From Aquamicrobium sp. (lineage in GTDB: Bacteria; Pseudomonadota; Alphaproteobacteria; Rhizobiales; Rhizobiaceae), in the NCBI RefSeq assembly GCF_023954335.1, contig NZ_JAMLIE010000002.1, positions 868,001 through 932,000 of the forward strand: a stretch of 64,000 nt of DNA. Reading direction: 5' to 3'. Shown one piece after another: positions 1 to 7,859 of this stretch (position 1 is its first letter; every line of letters begins with the position of its first letter). Made by a program: the position numbers and the translations under genes. The notes beneath the pieces were generated by a model. It was not told the DNA's origin, made no database searches, and worked only from the letters and a program-made list of their open reading frames with translations.

Positions 1-292
1 CGAAGTTGCCGGCATCGAGCCCCGACCCCGCGACGGCCTCGACGGCCGAGGTTTCGGCGAGCTCGTAGGTCAGGGCGCTCGCGCCCTTGTCGCTCGACGG
101 CAGGAAATCGACCATGCCCGAGATGGTGGTCGCCAGATGCTCGACCGGGAAGCGCGTGATCGGCCGGATGCCGGAGCGGCCGGAGGTCAGGGCCGACCAG
201 TTGTCCTCGACGCCCTGGCCGAGCGAGGTGACGACGCCGATGCCGGTGACGGCGACGATGGGCCTGCCCAAATGATCGGTGGTGCGTGCCAT
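1..292 (-). CDS. beta-ketoacyl-ACP synthase (FabF1XL-like), partial
   Basis: The N-terminal 97 residues of a condensing enzyme are visible; the rest lies beyond the left edge. The start ATG is at 292-290 and the protein begins MARTTDHLGRPIVAVTGIGV. The stretch VAVTGIGVVTSLGQGVEDNW is the typical KAS II N-terminus (V-V-T-G-x-G, followed by the G-x-x-x-x-x-W segment). The catalytic Cys and His residues are outside the window. The gene follows the ketosynthase at 412-1599 and acpXL at 1634-1918 on the same strand, the arrangement used by rhizobia to make the C28 hydroxy fatty acid carried on lipid A. By that context it is the catalytic FabF1XL candidate. Family call is firm; the XL assignment rests on neighbours. 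Confidence 0.85.
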   Translation of the reverse strand, partial: MARTTDHLGRPIVAVTGIGVVTSLGQGVEDNWSALTSGRSGIRPITRFPVEHLATTISGMVDFLPSSDKGASALTYELAETSAVEAVAGSGLDAGNF

Positions 293-310
293 GCGGGTTG
301 CCTTCCCTCT

Positions 311-414
311 TAGACCGCTTCATCGTTTCATGGCCACGGTGAAGCAGTCCAACTCCTTGTATTGACGCAATTCCGGACGGAAAAGTGCTTCACACTTTTC
401 CTGGAGTTGCTCTA
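311..414 (-). repeat. palindromic intergenic repeat, family A copy 1
   Basis: About 104 nt between the two ketosynthase genes. Read on the minus strand it starts with TAGAGCA, supplying the stop codon of the upstream ketosynthase. It then forms a hairpin with a perfect 9-bp stem (GGAAAAGTG/CACTTTTCC) nested in an outer stem (GCAACTCC/GGAATTGC, one mismatch). A second hairpin follows (GACTGCTTC/GAAGCGGTC). A second copy lies at 6221-6317 with several compensated stem changes. Confidence 0.8.
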
Positions 415-1599
415 GGCCCTGACCACGAGGGCCGCGCCCTCGAAGCGGCGATAGCCGACCGCCGTCGCCAGCGCCGCCTGCGGCGCGCCGTCGATCCCGC
501 TCTCGTTCTCGGGGTCGAAGGCGGGGTAGGGCGCGCCGTTGTGGATGGCGAGCGCGGCGAGCGCGATGGCGAAGGGGAACTGGACCTCCTTCATGTGGCC
601 GGTCAGCGAGGAAAAGCCGCGAACCGCGAAATCGCCGGCGCCGGAGAGTGCCGAGCGCTCCGCCCCGGTCGCGGCATGGGCGCCCGACGCGCCGGACAGC
701 GCCAGCAGCCTTTCGCCGGGCAGGCCGAGCGCGCGCACAAGACCAGAGATCGCCTCGGTCAGGTTGCCCTCGGCGCGCCGGGCGCTGCCGGATTCGACCT
801 TGCCGAGCGCGGCATAGGCGTTGCGGCCGCGCTGCTTCGCATGCGCGCGCGATTCGAGGACGAGGAAGGCCGCGCCCGAGCCGGTGACGATGCCGCCGCC
901 GTCGTTCGCCGCGCGTTTCCAGATGGATTTCCACCGCTTGCGGTGCAGGAGGCCGCCGAGCTCGTAGCCGAGCAGCATGTCGGCATGCTCGGTCTGGAAC
1001 GCCGCGCCGACGAGGGCGTGGCTGGACTGGCCGGCGCGGATGCGCGCCGCGGCCGTCTCCACCGCGGCGACGCCCGCGCCTTCCTCGCCCATGAAGGTGC
1101 GCGAGGACCCCGTCACCTTGTGGACGATGGAGATGTTGCCGGCGAGGAGGTTGGAAAGCTGGGCGAGGAACAGCGTCGGGCGCAGCTCCGTCGTCAGTTT
1201 CTCGTTGAGCAGCATGTCGCGGTCGTTGCGGGCGCGGCCGGCGTCGAGGATCACCTGGTCGACGGCCATGTCGCGCTCGCCGCCGCCGGCGGCGACGATC
1301 ATGTCCATGCTGGCGAGGAGCGCCTCGTTCTCCTTCATCCCGGCATCGTCGAGCGCCAGCCCCGCCGCATAGGTGCCGAGCCGCTGCCACGTCTCCATCT
1401 GGCGCTGGTCGCCGCGCTTGGGAATCTGGCGGCTCCAGTCGATCTCCGGCAGGGGATGGACCGTGTAGGGCGTGAAGCGCTCGGCCTCGATGACCGGCTT
1501 CGCCCCCGGCGCCGACAGGATCTGCCAGTGCCGGTCCGCGCCCTCGCCGAGCGAGGAGACGAGGCCGATACCGGTGATGACGACGTCGTTGGCGCTCAT
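412..1599 (-). CDS. beta-ketoacyl-ACP synthase-like protein lacking the catalytic Cys (FabF2XL-like)
   Basis: 395 residues, full length for a KAS II-type condensing enzyme, starting VVITGIGLVSSLGEGADRHW. The nucleophile position, normally T-A-C-A, reads VTGSSRTFMGEE, so Cys is replaced by Ser. The first active-site His (normally N-A-H-G-T-S-T) is replaced in LSGASGAHAATGAE. The second His is kept in SSLTGHMKEV. Loss of Cys and one His resembles chain-length-factor partners of condensing enzymes, so it probably forms a heterodimer with the neighbouring ketosynthase rather than condensing on its own; that is inference. It lies 34 nt downstream of acpXL on the same strand and is probably cotranscribed. 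The fabZ gene found between these two in Rhizobium is absent here. The palindromic repeat at 311-414 supplies the stop codon. Confidence 0.85.
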   Translation of the reverse strand: MSANDVVITGIGLVSSLGEGADRHWQILSAPGAKPVIEAERFTPYTVHPLPEIDWSRQIPKRGDQRQMETWQRLGTYAAGLALDDAGMKENEALLASMDMIVAAGGGERDMAVDQVILDAGRARNDRDMLLNEKLTTELRPTLFLAQLSNLLAGNISIVHKVTGSSRTFMGEEGAGVAAVETAAARIRAGQSSHALVGAAFQTEHADMLLGYELGGLLHRKRWKSIWKRAANDGGGIVTGSGAAFLVLESRAHAKQRGRNAYAALGKVESGSARRAEGNLTEAISGLVRALGLPGERLLALSGASGAHAATGAERSALSGAGDFAVRGFSSLTGHMKEVQFPFAIALAALAIHNGAPYPAFDPENESGIDGAPQAALATAVGYRRFEGAALVVRA

Positions 1600-1633
1600 G
1601 CGGGCCTCATCGTGCGAATGGGACGGCGGCGCG

Positions 1634-1918
1634 TCAGACGGCGTTCTTGGCGGCGACGAGGCCGTCTATCTTGGCGCACAGGTTCTCCATGACGAAGTAT
1701 TCCTCGGCCGAAGCCTTGCCGTCGTTGACTTCCTGCGTCCACTTCTCGAGCGGCACCTTGATGCCGAACTCCTTGTCGATGGCGAACACGATGTCGAGGA
1801 AATCGAGGCTGTCGATGCCGAGATCGTCGATGGTGTGGCTCTTGGGCGTGATGGTGTCGCGGTCGATCTCGCTCGTCTCGGCGATGATGTCGGCAACTTT
1901 GTCGAATGTCGTTGTCAC
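1634..1918 (-). CDS. acpXL: acyl carrier protein AcpXL
   Basis: 94 residues. It begins MTTTFDKVADIIAETSEIDR from a GTG codon at 1918-1916, preceded by GAGGAA about 8 nt upstream. LGIDSLDFLDIVFAID contains the DSL serine that receives the 4'-phosphopantetheine arm. The C-terminal part (EEYFVMENLCAKIDGLVAAK) matches the special rhizobial carrier protein rather than housekeeping AcpP. AcpXL carries the very-long-chain hydroxy acyl group that LpxXL transfers to lipid A in the inner membrane. It leads the cluster continuing into the ketosynthases at 412-1599 and 1-292. The roughly 100 nt upstream, between it and the divergently ending gene at 2025, should hold the promoter. High confidence. Confidence 0.93.
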   Translation of the reverse strand: MTTTFDKVADIIAETSEIDRDTITPKSHTIDDLGIDSLDFLDIVFAIDKEFGIKVPLEKWTQEVNDGKASAEEYFVMENLCAKIDGLVAAKNAV

Positions 1919-2024
1919 TGCGATTCCTCGGTGATCGGGGTGGCTCTCCGCTATCGCGGCTGTCTAGTCCGTTTTTGTCGGCAGGAAAAGGGTCGAAGCC
2001 AAAAACGCGATCCCTGCGCACCCG

Positions 2025-2585
2025 TCAGTTGAAGACGATCCGCCCGATGACGACGAGACCATCCTCGTGCGGCGCGATGATGACGGCCTCGCCCTCGCGC
2101 GCCCGCGCGCCGACGAGGGCCTCGACGTTCTCGGGGTGGGTGACGAGGACGAGATTGCCCGAGCCGCTATAGCCGCGCACGAGATCGATCACCGCCTTTT
2201 TCGCCTCTTCGGCCCCTTCGGGGTTGCGCACCAGCGAATCGAGCGAATCCCTCGGCTCGACGAGGCGATCGCCGAAGGCGAGCCGCGCCGTCTCCAGCGC
2301 CCGGCAGTAGCGGCTGGAATAGACCTGCTCGACCGGCTCGGCCCGCGCCGCGAACAGTGCGCCGATCCGCCGCGCCTGCTGGCGGCCGCGTTCGGAGAGA
2401 TTGCGCTGGGTGCGGCAATTGTCGATGTCGAAATTGGCCGGGTCGCCGTGGCCCGGCGCGTTGGCGTTGACGAGAAGCACGATCTGGTTGCCCTCGCGCA
2501 GCAGCGCCCAGCCGGCCTCGGTCGCTCTCGCCTGCGGCAGGCCGGCGAGGAGAAGCGCGACGACGATGGTGAAGAAGCGAAGCAT
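2025..2585 (-). CDS. secreted histidine-phosphatase-fold protein with degenerate active site
   Basis: 186 residues. An N-terminal signal peptide (MLRFFTIVVALLLAGLPQARA) is followed by a branch 1 histidine phosphatase domain. Recognisable elements are CRTQRNLSERGRQQARRIG, the substrate-binding YSSRYCRALETARLAFG and the second histidine in LVLVTHPENVEAL. The N-terminal catalytic RH motif, expected as L-x-R-H-A, is instead LLVNANAPG: Arg is Val and the phospho-accepting His is Asn. Without that His the usual phosphohistidine intermediate cannot form, so the protein is probably a non-catalytic binding protein in the periplasm, or a decaying gene. The start ATG at 2585-2583 follows a GGGGGC stretch; longer upstream extensions lose the signal peptide and look non-coding. 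Divergent from the AEC transporter. Confidence 0.8.
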   Translation of the reverse strand: MLRFFTIVVALLLAGLPQARATEAGWALLREGNQIVLLVNANAPGHGDPANFDIDNCRTQRNLSERGRQQARRIGALFAARAEPVEQVYSSRYCRALETARLAFGDRLVEPRDSLDSLVRNPEGAEEAKKAVIDLVRGYSGSGNLVLVTHPENVEALVGARAREGEAVIIAPHEDGLVVIGRIVFN

Positions 2586-2693
2586 CCGGCCCCCTTTGTG
2601 CAACTGCTCATATAGGGAGGGGATCGGAACATGAAAGGCAAGGGGCGCGTTCGTGGCTTGCCGTCGCCCTGCCGTTGCGATACCGGCTCGCCG

Positions 2694-3644
2694 ATGTTTC
2701 CCATGGTCGAAACCATCGCATTCGTCTTCGGGCTGGTCGGGCTCGGCTATGCCGCCGGCTGGACGGGGCTGCTGCGGCCGCAGGTCGGCGACGCGCTCAC
2801 CGATTTCGTCATCGTCGCCGCGCTGCCGGCGCTGCTGTTCCGCACCATGATCGGGATGGATTTCGCCGGCGCCGCGCCCTGGGCGATGTGGGCGGCCTAT
2901 TTCTGCGCCATACCGCCGGTGTGGCTCGCGGGCCATCTCGTCGCGACGCGCCTGTTCGGGCGCGAGGTCGCGGCCGGCGTGGTGGCGGGCGTCGCGGCCT
3001 CGTTCTCCAACCTGCTCCTCCTCGGCCTGCCCTTCATACAGGGCGTGTTCGGCCGGCCGGGCGTCGAGATCCTGTCGCTGCTGCTGGCGATCCACCTGCC
3101 GATCATGATGGCGGCCTCCATCGTCATGTTCGAATGGGTGCGGCGCGGGGAGGGAAAGGCGAGCGCGCCGCTCAGGGTGCTGCGCGACTTCCTGCGCAAT
3201 CTCTTCCTCAACCCGCTGATCGTCGGCATCCTCGCCGGGCTGGCATGGCGCGCGAGCGGCCTTGCCATGCCGGCGATGGGCGCGCGCTTCGTCGACGCCT
3301 TCGCCGGGATCGCGGGAACGGTGGCGCTGTTCGCGATGGGCCTCGGCCTGCGCAAGTTCGGGATCTCGGGAAACGTGAAGCCGGCGCTGGCGCTCGCGCT
3401 GCTCAAGGTCGTCCTGATGCCGGCGCTCGTGCTGGCGACGGTGCTGATCGCCGGCCTGCCGCCGCTCGTCGCCATGGTGATCGTCGTGGCCGCGTCGATG
3501 CCGACGGGGGTCAATCCCTATCTCATCGCGTCGCGCTTCGGCACGGGCCAGGTCCTTGCCTCCAACACGATGACGATCTCGACCCTCCTTGCCGCCGCGA
3601 CGACGGGCTTCTGGCTCGCCGTGGCCCAATCGGTTTTCGGCTGA
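2694..3644 (+). CDS. AEC family transporter (auxin efflux carrier / malonate permease type)
   Basis: About 316 residues of hydrophobic protein with roughly ten membrane segments in two five-helix halves, the AEC layout. The first helix (TIAFVFGLVGLGYAAGWTG), the central charged loop (FEWVRRGEGKAS) and the C-terminal half with LFAMGLGLRKFGI and AASMPTGVNPYLIASRFG are typical. The family exports or exchanges small carboxylates and related compounds across the inner membrane; the substrate cannot be read from sequence. Start chosen at the ATG giving MFPMVETIAF; an ATG three codons later is also possible, and an in-frame extension to 2631 looks non-coding. Divergent from the histidine-phosphatase-fold gene; an 83-nt gap separates it from the dehydrogenase downstream. 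Confidence 0.85.
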   Translation: MFPMVETIAFVFGLVGLGYAAGWTGLLRPQVGDALTDFVIVAALPALLFRTMIGMDFAGAAPWAMWAAYFCAIPPVWLAGHLVATRLFGREVAAGVVAGVAASFSNLLLLGLPFIQGVFGRPGVEILSLLLAIHLPIMMAASIVMFEWVRRGEGKASAPLRVLRDFLRNLFLNPLIVGILAGLAWRASGLAMPAMGARFVDAFAGIAGTVALFAMGLGLRKFGISGNVKPALALALLKVVLMPALVLATVLIAGLPPLVAMVIVVAASMPTGVNPYLIASRFGTGQVLASNTMTISTLLAAATTGFWLAVAQSVFG

Positions 3645-3727
3645 AGGCTTGGAATCGACGCGATTGCGTTTCATTGTAGGGGCAAGGAAAACGCAACCGG
3701 CCTGCGCGCCGGCAAGGGAGAAGCGAG

Positions 3728-5185
3728 ATGTTGCAGAAAGCCAGCCAGTTCCTGCGTCAGGCCAACCTCATCGACGGCGAGTGGGTGCAGGCCGATTCCG
3801 GCGCGACCATCGATGTCGTCAACCCGGCGACGGGCCTGAAGATCGGCACCGTGCCGAAGGCGGGCAAGGCCGAGACGCGCCGCGCCATCGAGGCGGCCGA
3901 GCGCGCCTTCCTGACCTTCCGCAAGACCTCGGCGCTCGAGCGCTCGAAGATGCTGCGCCGGCTGCACGACGCGATCATGGACAACCAGGACGCGCTCGCC
4001 GCGCTGCTGACCATGGAGCAGGGCAAGTCGCTGACCGAGGCGAAGGGCGAGGTCGGCGCGTCGGCCGCCTATGTGCTGTGGTTCGCCGAGGAAGCGCGCC
4101 GCACCTATGGCGACGTCATCCCGAGCCCGTGGCCGGACCGGCGCATCCTCGTCAACAAGGAGCCGGTCGGCGTCATCGCCGCGATCACGCCGTGGAACTT
4201 CCCGTCCTCGATGCTGGCGCGCAAGATCGGCCCGGCCATCGCCGCCGGCTGCACGGCGGTGGTCAAGCCGGCCTCGCAGACGCCCTATTCCGGCCTCGCC
4301 TGGGGCGCGCTGGCCGAGGAGGTCGGCATCCCGAAGGGCGTGGTCAATGTCGTCACCGGCGCGGCCGGCGAGATCGGCGACGAGCTCTGCACCAACCCGA
4401 TCGTCAAGAAGATCACCTTCACCGGCTCGACCGAGGTCGGCAAGATCCTGATCGAGAAGTCGGCCTCGACGGTCAAGAAGGTGTCGATGGAGCTGGGCGG
4501 CAATGCGCCGTTCCTCGTCTTCGACGACGCCGACATCGACCGTGCGGTCGAGGGCGCCGTCACCGCCAAGTACCGCAATTCCGGCCAGACCTGCGTGTGC
4601 ACCAACCGCTTCTACGTGCAGGCCGGCGTCTACGACGCGTTCGTCGAGAAGCTGGCTGCCGCCTCGAAGAAGCTGAAGGTCGGCCCCGGCGTCGAGGACG
4701 GCGTGCAGCAGGGGCCGCTGATCGACGACAAGGCGGTCGAGAAGGTCGAGGAGCTGATCGCCGACGCCGCCGCCAAGGGTGGCAAGGTCGTCACCGGCGG
4801 CAAGCGCCACGAGCTCGGCGGCTCTTTCTTCCAGCCGACCGTGATCGCGGATGCGACCACCAAGATGCGTTTCGCGAAGGAGGAGATTTTCGGCCCGGTC
4901 GCCCCCGTGTTCAAGTTCAAGACCGAGGAAGAAGCCGTTGCGCTCGCCAACGACACCGAATACGGCCTCGCCTGCTATTTCTACACCGGCGATCTCGGCC
5001 GCGCTTTCCGCGTCATGGAGGGGCTGAAATACGGCATGGTCGGCGTCAACGAGGGCCTCATCACCACGCCGGAAGCGCCGTTCGGCGGCGTCAAGGAATC
5101 GGGCCTCGGCCGCGAGGGCGGGCATCAGGGTATCGACGATTATCTCGACACCAAATATGTCTGCATCGGCGGCCTTGGCCTGTGA
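3728..5185 (+). CDS. gabD: NAD(P)-dependent succinate-semialdehyde dehydrogenase family protein
   Basis: 485 residues, full length for the aldehyde dehydrogenase superfamily. Seen motifs are the Rossmann segment ITPWNFPSSMLARKIGPAIA with VVKPAS, FTGSTEVGK, the catalytic glutamate in SMELGGNAPFLVFDDADID, and the nucleophilic cysteine in NSGQTCVCTNRFYV. The C-terminus GVKESGLGREGGHQGIDDYL is typical of GabD. The enzyme oxidises succinate semialdehyde to succinate, linking GABA degradation to the TCA cycle in the cytoplasm. The ATG follows GGGAGAAGCGAG, a good ribosome site. The aldose epimerase starts 12 nt downstream, so the two are probably cotranscribed. Exact substrate within the family is inferred; other semialdehydes are possible. 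Confidence 0.85.
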   Translation: MLQKASQFLRQANLIDGEWVQADSGATIDVVNPATGLKIGTVPKAGKAETRRAIEAAERAFLTFRKTSALERSKMLRRLHDAIMDNQDALAALLTMEQGKSLTEAKGEVGASAAYVLWFAEEARRTYGDVIPSPWPDRRILVNKEPVGVIAAITPWNFPSSMLARKIGPAIAAGCTAVVKPASQTPYSGLAWGALAEEVGIPKGVVNVVTGAAGEIGDELCTNPIVKKITFTGSTEVGKILIEKSASTVKKVSMELGGNAPFLVFDDADIDRAVEGAVTAKYRNSGQTCVCTNRFYVQAGVYDAFVEKLAAASKKLKVGPGVEDGVQQGPLIDDKAVEKVEELIADAAAKGGKVVTGGKRHELGGSFFQPTVIADATTKMRFAKEEIFGPVAPVFKFKTEEEAVALANDTEYGLACYFYTGDLGRAFRVMEGLKYGMVGVNEGLITTPEAPFGGVKESGLGREGGHQGIDDYLDTKYVCIGGLGL

Positions 5186-5197
5186 AGCCGGCGCGCG

Positions 5198-6223
5198 ATG
5201 GACGCGAGCGAGCCCTTCGGCGAAACGCCGGAGGGTGAGTCCGTCCACCGGCTGACGATCGCGGGCGGCGGGCTCGCCGCCCGCATCCTCACCTTCGGCG
5301 CGGTGGTGCAGGATCTGCGCCTCGCCGGCCACGACGCGCCGCTGGTGCTCGGTTTCGAGGCGCTTTCCGACTATCTCGACCATTCGGTCTATTTCGGCGC
5401 CATCGTCGGCCGCTATGCCAATCGCATCGGCGGCGCGCGCTTCACCCTCGACGGCGAGCGGTTCGACACCGACGCCAACGATGACGGCAACACGCTGCAT
5501 GGCGGGCGCGCCGGGCTCGACCGCCGCGTCTGGCGCATCGCCGCTTCGGGCGCGGATTTCGTCACGCTCGTCCTTCGCGACCCCGACGGGGCGATGGGTT
5601 TTCCGGGAAACCTCGACATCGCCTGCACCTACCGGCTGAAGCCGCCGGCGACGCTCGCCGTCGAGCTCGTCGCCACCACGGACCGGCCGACGCTGTGCAA
5701 TCTTGCCCATCATTCCTATTTCAACCTCGACGACGGCGGGCGAGGCGGCATTTCCGGCCATCGGCTGTCGATCGCGGCCTCGGCCTATCTGCCGATCGAC
5801 ACGCGCCGCGTCCCGACCGGCGCGGTGCTGCCCGTCGAGGGAACCGCGTTCGATTTCCAGCTCGCGCGGCCGATCCGCCTGGCCGGCGGCGCGGAGCGGT
5901 ACGATCACAATTTCTGCCTGTCGGCCGCGCGCGGCCCGCTGCGGCAGGCGGCGTGGGCGCAAGGGCCGGCAAGCGGAATCGAGATGGAGGTGTGGACGAC
6001 CGAGCCGGGGCTGCAATTCTTCTCCGGCGATTTTTCCGCGCGCGAGGTCCCGGGGCTCGACGGCATCGTCTACGGGCCGGGCGCGGGCTTCTGCCTCGAG
6101 CCGCAGGTCTGGCCCGACGCGCCGAACTGGCCCTATTTCCCGCAGGCGGTGCTGCGGCCGGGCGAGGAATACCGGCAGACAAGCGAATACCGCTTCCGCC
6201 TGCCGGCGGCGATCGACGGCTAG
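5198..6223 (+). CDS. galM: aldose 1-epimerase (galactose mutarotase)
   Basis: 341 residues. Conserved pieces in order: YFGAIVGRYANRIGGARFTL, DGNTLHGGRAGLDRRVW with the HGG substrate loop, LCNLAHHSYFNLDDGG with the catalytic His, YDHNFCLS and the catalytic-Glu region FCLEPQVWPDAPNWPYFP, ending LRPGEEYRQTSEYRF. It interconverts alpha and beta anomers of aldohexoses in the cytoplasm. The gene starts 12 nt after gabD and converges on the M23 peptidase. Its TAG stop forms the first bases of the palindromic repeat at 6221-6317, which separates the two convergent genes and may end both transcripts. Confidence 0.9.
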   Translation: MDASEPFGETPEGESVHRLTIAGGGLAARILTFGAVVQDLRLAGHDAPLVLGFEALSDYLDHSVYFGAIVGRYANRIGGARFTLDGERFDTDANDDGNTLHGGRAGLDRRVWRIAASGADFVTLVLRDPDGAMGFPGNLDIACTYRLKPPATLAVELVATTDRPTLCNLAHHSYFNLDDGGRGGISGHRLSIAASAYLPIDTRRVPTGAVLPVEGTAFDFQLARPIRLAGGAERYDHNFCLSAARGPLRQAAWAQGPASGIEMEVWTTEPGLQFFSGDFSAREVPGLDGIVYGPGAGFCLEPQVWPDAPNWPYFPQAVLRPGEEYRQTSEYRFRLPAAIDG

Positions 6224-6317
6224 ATCGTTTCACCGTTTCATGGAAACGATCTACCTCTTTGTTTTTACGCAATTCCGGACGCAAAACCGCTTCGCACTTT
6301 TGCTGGAATTGCTTTAG
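6221..6317 (-). repeat. palindromic intergenic repeat, family A copy 2
   Basis: 97 nt, second copy of the element at 311-414. On the minus strand it contains the outer stem GCAATTCC/GGAATTGC (perfect 8 bp), an inner hairpin GCAAAAGTG/CGGTTTTGC, the single-stranded-looking stretch GCGTAAAAACAAAGAGG and a distal hairpin GATCGTTTC/GAAACGATC (perfect 9 bp). The distal stem differs from copy 1 at three positions and still pairs. It overlaps the stop codons of both convergent flanking genes and probably acts as a bidirectional terminator. Confidence 0.8.
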
Positions 6318-7609
6318 AGCAGCCCGGCGATCTTGCGGCCGACCTTGAGGAAGCGCAGCGGGTCGACCGGGTTGCCGTTGCGCCGCACCTCGTAGTGCAG
6401 GTGCGGGCCGGTGGAGCGGCCGCTGGAGCCGACCTCGCCGACGATGTCGCCGGTCTCGACCTTCTGGCCCTCGCGGGCGCGGATCTTGCTCATATGCGCG
6501 TAGCGCGTGGACAGGCCGTTGCCGTGGTCGATCTCGATCATGCGGCCGTAGCCGCCGTTCCAGCCGGCGCGCACGACGGTGCCGGCGCCGGCGGCACGGA
6601 TCGCGGTGCCTGAGGTGGCGCGGAAGTCGATGCCGGCATGCATGGCCGGCGTGCGCAGGAGAGGATCGCGCCGCACGCCGAAGCTGCTCGACACAGGCTG
6701 CCCGGGGGCGGGATTGTGGATGGGCATCGCCCGCGCGGCAGCCTTCACCGTTTCCAGCTTTCCCAGCGCCTCGTCGAGCTCGCGCACGCGCGCCTCGAAG
6801 GCGCGGCCGGCGTCGACCGGCAGCAGCGGCCCGCCGACGGCCTCGTCCGCCTCACCGTCGAGCGCGACCTTGAGGCCGGCGGCGGCCAGCGCCTCGGCAA
6901 TGGTGTCGGCGGTTTCGAAGGCGTTCTCGGCGAGGGAATCGATGCCCTCGATCTGCTCGTTCTCGATGGTGCGCAGCGACTGGTTGATGGCGACGAACAT
7001 GCGGTCGGCCCGGTCGGCCGCGGTCTCCTCGCCGGCGACCGTCTGGCGGAAGGGCCAGAAGGCAGCGCCGGCGCTGCCGCCCGCGGCGCTCCTGACCGGC
7101 TCCTCGAAGAAAGCGCGCAGCTCCGGCTTGGTCGCCGGAACGGGGGCCGTGCCTGAAGTGGGCAGGGTTGGGGCGGGCAGGGCAGGCGCCTCGGCCCCGC
7201 CCATGCGCTCGAGGATCGGCCCGATGCGGCCGTGGCGCTGGGTGAGCTGCGTCTGCCGCTCCAGCAGCTCCGTCACCTTGCTCTCGACGATCTGCTGGTC
7301 GAGGAGCTGGCGGCTGGTGATGCGGTCGACCTGCGCCCTCAGGGCGGAGATCCGGTCCTCATAGGCCTGCTGCATGCGCGCCTGGCGCGCTACGGTGGCG
7401 CTGATCAGATCGTCGCGCAGCACGAGGTAGGAGGTGGCGACGAGATAGCCGATCGCCAGCGCGGCCAGCACCGAGCCGACGACGGCGGCGAGCCACGGCC
7501 GGACGACGAAATGCCTGATCTCGTCGCCCCGTGCGATGATGAGCGTATGCGGCTCCTTGCGTCTGCCGAATACCGAAGCCTGTCTGATCCCTGTCACGAC
7601 TACACCCAA
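6314..7609 (-). CDS. M23 family metallopeptidase (LytM-type cell wall hydrolase)
   Basis: About 430 residues. A short cytoplasmic N-terminus precedes one membrane helix (LAAVVGSVLAALAIGYLVAT, about residues 40-60). A predicted periplasmic coiled-coil/linker region comes next (roughly 70-290) and then the LytM domain. Zinc-site motifs are present: MHAGIDFRA (H-x3-D), HMSKIRAREGQKVETGD, and HLHYEVR. These proteins cleave peptide cross-links in peptidoglycan or, when the active site is occluded, control amidases at the septum; here the metal ligands look intact. No ATG fits: candidate starts are a TTG at 7609 or a GTG at 7597, so the first residues are uncertain. Convergent with galM across the repeat at 6221-6317. 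Confidence 0.85.
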   Translation of the reverse strand: MGVVVTGIRQASVFGRRKEPHTLIIARGDEIRHFVVRPWLAAVVGSVLAALAIGYLVATSYLVLRDDLISATVARQARMQQAYEDRISALRAQVDRITSRQLLDQQIVESKVTELLERQTQLTQRHGRIGPILERMGGAEAPALPAPTLPTSGTAPVPATKPELRAFFEEPVRSAAGGSAGAAFWPFRQTVAGEETAADRADRMFVAINQSLRTIENEQIEGIDSLAENAFETADTIAEALAAAGLKVALDGEADEAVGGPLLPVDAGRAFEARVRELDEALGKLETVKAAARAMPIHNPAPGQPVSSSFGVRRDPLLRTPAMHAGIDFRATSGTAIRAAGAGTVVRAGWNGGYGRMIEIDHGNGLSTRYAHMSKIRAREGQKVETGDIVGEVGSSGRSTGPHLHYEVRRNGNPVDPLRFLKVGRKIAGLL

Positions 7610-7700
7610 CCGACGTCAAGGAAGATCGGGTGCGATTACACAATGTTAGGGTTAACAAAGCTTTGCGCTCGCCGCGCCGGCGGGGATCGGCGAGGCGAAA

Positions 7701-7778
7701 TCAGTTCAGGAACAGCCACAGGAGGATGATGATCGGGATGGGGACGCCGACGAGCCAGAGGATGAGCGAACGGAACAT
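7701..7778 (-). CDS. 25-residue single-pass membrane protein
   Basis: A short frame of 25 codons plus TGA, starting MFRSLILWLVGVPIPIIIL and ending WLFLN, preceded by AAGGGAGGCTTC directly before the ATG, a strong ribosome site. Almost the whole peptide is one hydrophobic helix with an interior P-I-P. It lies alone between the M23 peptidase and the peroxiredoxin, all on the minus strand. Function unknown. The ribosome site, clean start and stop, and membrane character support it as a real small protein; similar very short hydrophobic proteins are common in rhizobial genomes. Confidence 0.7.
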   Translation of the reverse strand: MFRSLILWLVGVPIPIIILLWLFLN

Positions 7779-7859
7779 GAAGCCTCCCTTTTCGGTTGAA
7801 TGATCCGGTGGAAGGCAAACGTTCCGTTCGCGATTTTGTTCCGGCCGCGCGGCCGCCGC

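Noticed and set aside
3671..6016. 781-codon minus-strand frame across gabD and galM
   Set aside because: Antisense artefact; both plus-strand genes have full catalytic motifs.
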